From NCBI RefSeq assembly GCF_019966495.1, contig NZ_JAIMIA010000041.1:1-39822 (forward strand): 39,822 bases of DNA. Direction: 5' to 3'. Position 1 is the stretch's first letter; each line of letters begins with the position of its first letter. The translations under genes and the position numbers were made by a program. Shown here piece by piece: positions 37,260 to 39,822 of this stretch. The notes under the pieces are model-generated. The model searched no databases. It was not told the DNA's origin and worked only from the letters and a program-made list of their open reading frames with translations. Source of the stretch: Tateyamaria pelophila (GTDB taxonomy: Bacteria; Pseudomonadota; Alphaproteobacteria; Rhodobacterales; Rhodobacteraceae).

Positions 37260-37403
37260 CTATCTCCAGAACGCCATCCATTCCAGTAGGTCGGCCAATT
37301 TCTTTGAGAGAAAGATAATGTGCTCAGAGCCATAGACCATCACATCCAATGTGATCGCGGCGATCAGAAAAACACCTAGAAAGAGTGCAATGCGGTTGGT
37401 CAT
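37260..37403 (-). CDS. 47-residue membrane protein between the gap genes
   Basis: A very short protein starting MTNRIALFLGVFLIAAITLD: one membrane span (about 5-23) and a C-terminal amphipathic helix ending LADLLEWMAFWR. The ATG at 37403 has only weak GGA upstream; the frame is open to 37469 but that part lies inside a hairpin. A short glycolysis-linked membrane protein at this place is, as I recall, kept in other Rhodobacterales, and the clean span plus ending argue that it is real. Function unknown. Confidence 0.65.
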   Translation of the reverse strand: MTNRIALFLGVFLIAAITLDVMVYGSEHIIFLSKKLADLLEWMAFWR

Positions 37404-37411
37404 GGGGTCCA

Positions 37412-37462
37412 GTATTGGCAAAACAGCAACGGGCAGGGCCGTTGTGACAGCCCTGCCAATAC
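37412..37462 (-). terminator. nested inverted repeats downstream of the second GAPDH gene
   Basis: Inner stem GGCAGGGC (37432-37439) and GCCCTGCC (37450-37457); outer pair GTATTGGC (37412-37419) and GCCAATAC (37455-37462), which overlaps the inner arm, so the two stems are mutually exclusive. On the minus strand a T-rich stretch follows the inner stem. Likely a terminator or attenuator 22 bases past the GAPDH stop. Confidence 0.65.
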
Positions 37463-37484
37463 CGTGCAAGCGTTAGGAAATTAC

Positions 37485-38486
37485 TTAGACGAGGCGGCCC
37501 ATGGCCGTCGCCACATCAGCCATCCGCACCGAAAAGCCCCATTCGTTATCATACCAGGCCAGAACCCGCACCAACCGGTTGCCGACCACCTTGGTCTGAT
37601 CCGGCGCGAAGATGGAGGAAAATTCGGTGTGGTTGAAATCAACGGACACTTTTTGTTCGGCGTCATAGGACAACACCCGGCCCATGGGCCCGCGTGAAGC
37701 CTCGGCCACGGCGGCGTTCACCTCTTCGACGGTCACATCGCGGCTGGCCTCGAACGTCAGATCGACAGCGGAGACATTGGGCGTGGGCACGCGCATCGCT
37801 GTGCCATCCAGCTTGCCCGCCAGATTGGGCAGAACTTCGCCGAGGGCCTTGGCTGCCCCGGTCGATGTCGGGATCATCGCCATCGCCGCCGCACGGGCCC
37901 GGTAGAGGTCATCGTGGCGACGGTCCAGCGTAGGCTGGTCGCCGGTATAGCTGTGGATGGTGGTCATCACGCCACGCTCGATCCCGACAGAGGCGTCCAG
38001 AACCTTGGCCAACGGGGCGAGGCAGTTGGTGGTGCAAGATCCATTGGAAATCATCCGGTCGTTGACGGCTAGCAGATCGTCGTTCACGCCGAACACGATC
38101 GTCTTGTCGACATTTTTGCCGGGCGCCGACAACAGCACCTTCTTTGCGCCGCGCTCGAAGTGGACCTTGGCTTTTTCGCCGTCGTTGAACTTTCCGGTGC
38201 ATTCCAGAACAACATCGACGCCGTTCCAATCCAGTTCGTTCATGTCGTAGGTGGACATCATGCGGATCGGGCCGCGGCCCAGATCCATGGTGTCGTTGCT
38301 GATTGTGATCGGGTGGGGGAAGCGGCCGTGGATGGAATCATATTTAATAAGATGTGCGGCGGTTTCCAACGGACCGGTGGCGTTGATCGCAACCACGTCG
38401 ATGTCGTTGCGCAGTGATGTCGCAATGTGGGACAGTGTGCAGCGGCCAATGCGGCCAAATCCGTTAATACCAACTTTGATTGTCAT
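37485..38486 (-). CDS. second glyceraldehyde-3-phosphate dehydrogenase, GapB-like
   Basis: A 333-residue GAPDH paralogue with intact catalytic residues (NGSCTTNCLAPLAKV, MTTIHSYTGDQPT) and MTIKVGINGFGRIGRCTLSH. After the second strand it reads INATGPLETAAHLIKYDSIH, without the Asp that selects NAD in its neighbour; Bacillus subtilis GapB, a gluconeogenic NADP-using enzyme, has INAS at this spot. I therefore expect NADP or dual cofactor use. ATG at 38486 is the family start, with GGGA about 9 bases upstream; an in-frame ATG four codons upstream is less likely. It is divergent from the DUF808 gene. Confidence 0.93.
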   Translation of the reverse strand: MTIKVGINGFGRIGRCTLSHIATSLRNDIDVVAINATGPLETAAHLIKYDSIHGRFPHPITISNDTMDLGRGPIRMMSTYDMNELDWNGVDVVLECTGKFNDGEKAKVHFERGAKKVLLSAPGKNVDKTIVFGVNDDLLAVNDRMISNGSCTTNCLAPLAKVLDASVGIERGVMTTIHSYTGDQPTLDRRHDDLYRARAAAMAMIPTSTGAAKALGEVLPNLAGKLDGTAMRVPTPNVSAVDLTFEASRDVTVEEVNAAVAEASRGPMGRVLSYDAEQKVSVDFNHTEFSSIFAPDQTKVVGNRLVRVLAWYDNEWGFSVRMADVATAMGRLV

Positions 38487-38582
38487 CTCTTTTCCCACGC
38501 GTCCAAAAACTCTGAAATATCACGTGGTTCATAGCGGGAGCCGGCAAATGTGGGAAGTCTGATTAGAATGATAAATCAGAGT

Positions 38583-38624
38583 GTTAGCGATAAATGTGGC
38601 AAAGCGCCTCCAGTTCGCGCTAAC
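38583..38624 (-). promoter_or_regulatory. two CG-centred operator-like sites upstream of the GapB-like gene
   Basis: GTTAGCGATAAA (38583-38594) and GTTCGCGCTAAC (38613-38624) each match GTTA-N-CG-N-TAAC with one change and are 30 bases apart, in the 202 bases between this gene and the DUF808 gene. A third, with an extra base (GTTATGCGCTAAC at 38648-38660), lies closer to the DUF808 start. Confidence 0.5.
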
Positions 38625-38688
38625 AGTTTGCACATGGCCAATCCAATGTTATGCGCTAACGTGTAAAGCATCAGCAGGAGCGGAAACA

Positions 38689-39657
38689 ATGAGTGGATTA
38701 TTGGCACTTTTGGATGACGTCGCGGGAATCGCCAAGGTGGCGGCCGCTTCTGTCGATGATGTCATCGCGCAGGCGGGCAAGGCCGGTGCGAAGGCGGCCG
38801 GTGCGGTCATTGACGACGCCGCTGTCTCCCCGAAATACGTGCAGGGGTTTTCGGCCGATCGGGAGCTTCCGATCATCTGGCGCATCGCCAAGGGGTCGTT
38901 CAAGAACAAGCTGCTGTATTTGCTGCCTGCGGGGCTGGCCTTGTCCGCCTTTGCGCCCTGGGCCATTCCACCGCTGTTGATGCTGGGCGGGGCTTACCTG
39001 TGCTTCGAAGGGGCCGAAAAAGTGTCCCATGTTCTGGGATGGGGGCACGCGCACGAAGATTACGCGGGCAAGGCCACAGTGCTGGAAGACCCCGCGCACT
39101 TGGAAGAGAAGAAGGCCCAGGGCGCGATCAAGACGGACTTCATCCTGTCCGCAGAGATCATGACCATCTCCCTCGCCGCCATTCCCGAAAGCAACTTCTG
39201 GATGGAAGCCGCCACGCTGGCGACCGTGGCGATCATGATCACGACTGTCGTTTACGGCGCGGTGGCGATCATCGTCAAAGCGGACGATGCGGGCCTCGCC
39301 ATGGCTGCGCATGGTCGGCTGGGCCTCACCCGCGCGCTGGGGCGGGGCATCGTCAAGGTGATGCCGGGTTTCATGCAGTTGCTGACAATCGTTGGTACGG
39401 CGGCGATGCTGTGGGTGGGCGGGTCCATCATCGTGCACGGTCTGGAACAGATCGGATTTGGCTGGCCTGCCCATGTGATCCACGACATCGCAGCCGTGAT
39501 TGGCCATGCCGTGCCATCAGCGACGGGTACCGTCGAATGGATCACAAAAGCGGCGATTGATGGTGTTCTGGGGTTGGCCCTGGGCTTTGTGCTGATCCCG
39601 CTGGGGGAAAAGATCATCACGCCGCTGTGGCGCGGCGTCACCGGTGCGAAAGAATAA
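38689..39657 (+). CDS. DUF808 inner-membrane protein (YedI-like)
   Basis: A 322-residue membrane protein of the DUF808 family. It begins MSGLLALLDDVAGIAKVAAA (the conserved N-terminal block), then has several spans (for example LYLLPAGLALSAFAPWAIPP, VAIMITTVVYGAVAIIVKAD, GLALGFVLIPLGEKIITPLW) and the motif LCFEGAEKVSHVLGWGH. Function unknown. AGGAG lies 9 bases before the ATG at 38689. It is divergent from the GapB-like gene and shares its upstream region with the operator-like sites, so it may be in the same regulon. Confidence 0.9.
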   Translation: MSGLLALLDDVAGIAKVAAASVDDVIAQAGKAGAKAAGAVIDDAAVSPKYVQGFSADRELPIIWRIAKGSFKNKLLYLLPAGLALSAFAPWAIPPLLMLGGAYLCFEGAEKVSHVLGWGHAHEDYAGKATVLEDPAHLEEKKAQGAIKTDFILSAEIMTISLAAIPESNFWMEAATLATVAIMITTVVYGAVAIIVKADDAGLAMAAHGRLGLTRALGRGIVKVMPGFMQLLTIVGTAAMLWVGGSIIVHGLEQIGFGWPAHVIHDIAAVIGHAVPSATGTVEWITKAAIDGVLGLALGFVLIPLGEKIITPLWRGVTGAKE

Positions 39658-39710
39658 GGACGGCTTTGGCCACTGCGTTACGTTGACTTTCCACCTAATG
39701 GATCGAAGCC

Positions 39711-39727
39711 ACCGGCTTCTAGCCGGT
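39711..39727 (+). repeat. short hairpin after the DUF808 gene
   Basis: ACCGGC (39711-39716) and GCCGGT (39722-39727) with a 5-base loop, 53 bases after the DUF808 stop. No T run follows. Confidence 0.45.
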
Positions 39728-39749
39728 CCGCTTCAGCGAATCTTTCTCT

Positions 39750-39815
39750 GATCTTCTCTCCTGAATTTTGAAACCCGCTGTGGCGGTATGGTTTCAAAAT
39801 TCAGGAGAGAAGATC
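39750..39815 (+). repeat. perfect 26-bp hairpin ending at an ATG
   Basis: Arms at 39750-39775 and 39790-39815 are perfectly complementary over 26 bases with a 14-base loop. The right arm contains AGGAGAG, 8 bases before an ATG at 39816 that opens a frame running off the window. In RNA the ribosome site would be paired. The structure resembles the 5' end of an insertion sequence, but only 7 bases of the frame are visible, so the gene is not called. Confidence 0.75.
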
Positions 39816-39822
39816 ATGCGTT

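Noticed and set aside
39816-39822. Start of a transposase gene at the right edge
   Set aside because: Only ATG plus four bases are visible; the identity cannot be judged.

Overview
The window looks like a chromosomal segment of an alphaproteobacterium of the order Rhodobacterales (Roseobacter group). The grounds are the end of a gene-transfer-agent (GTA) type tail gene followed by cysE, an E1-beta pyruvate dehydrogenase subunit that carries its own lipoyl domain, an alphaproteobacterial LexA box (GTTC-N7-GTTC) before uvrA, and the general style of the proteins. The assignment rests on gene content recognised by eye, not on a search.

Layout. 1-2774: 3' end of a GTA/phage-tail gene, a small overlapping gene, then cysE and its terminator, all on +. 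2790-9039 (all on -): pgk, a short-chain dehydrogenase, an FtsB-like protein, and pdhA-pdhB-pdhC behind their own operator. 9167-10211 (+): two overlapping cyclophilin genes, one cytoplasmic and one exported. 10212-11376: a 1.2-kb gene-poor stretch with a 25-bp palindrome and scrambled coding remnants. 11377-14656 (-): bactofilin, M23 peptidase, DUF455 ferritin-like protein and a Bcp peroxiredoxin. 14725-21280 (+): a giant AsmA/YhdP-like protein, queA, an MFS transporter and a DUF924 protein. 21582-22586 (+): an unrecognised acidic, proline-rich protein. 22794-28674 (+): lpdA, a second MFS transporter, uvrA and a small membrane protein. 28718-33769 (-): a valine-catabolic operon (mmsA, a SpoIIAA-like protein, an acyl-CoA dehydrogenase, and a single frame joining 3-hydroxyisobutyryl-CoA hydrolase to 3-hydroxyisobutyrate dehydrogenase), with a divergent LysR regulator. 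35056-36054 (+): a CBS-domain protein and coaD. 36125-38486 (-): two different GAPDH genes separated by a 47-residue membrane protein. 38689-39657 (+): a DUF808 membrane protein. The right edge holds a perfect 26-bp hairpin immediately before an ATG.

How the genes fit together. The window is rich in lower glycolysis and pyruvate oxidation: two gap genes, pgk, pdhABC and lpdA. The pdhA and lpdA promoters, 16 kb apart, carry the same palindrome (TAGTTTA-N4-TAAACTA, centred on CG). Both gap promoter regions carry related CG-centred elements (GTTA-N-CG-N-TAAC or near matches). This suggests one or two LacI-type regulators tying the whole set together. A second module is valine degradation, which converts isobutyryl-CoA to propionyl-CoA. 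The most unusual items are the shared PDH operators, the hydrolase-dehydrogenase fusion with an intact internal start, the orphan protein at 21582, the GapB-like second GAPDH with its microprotein neighbour, and the SD-sequestering hairpin at the right edge.
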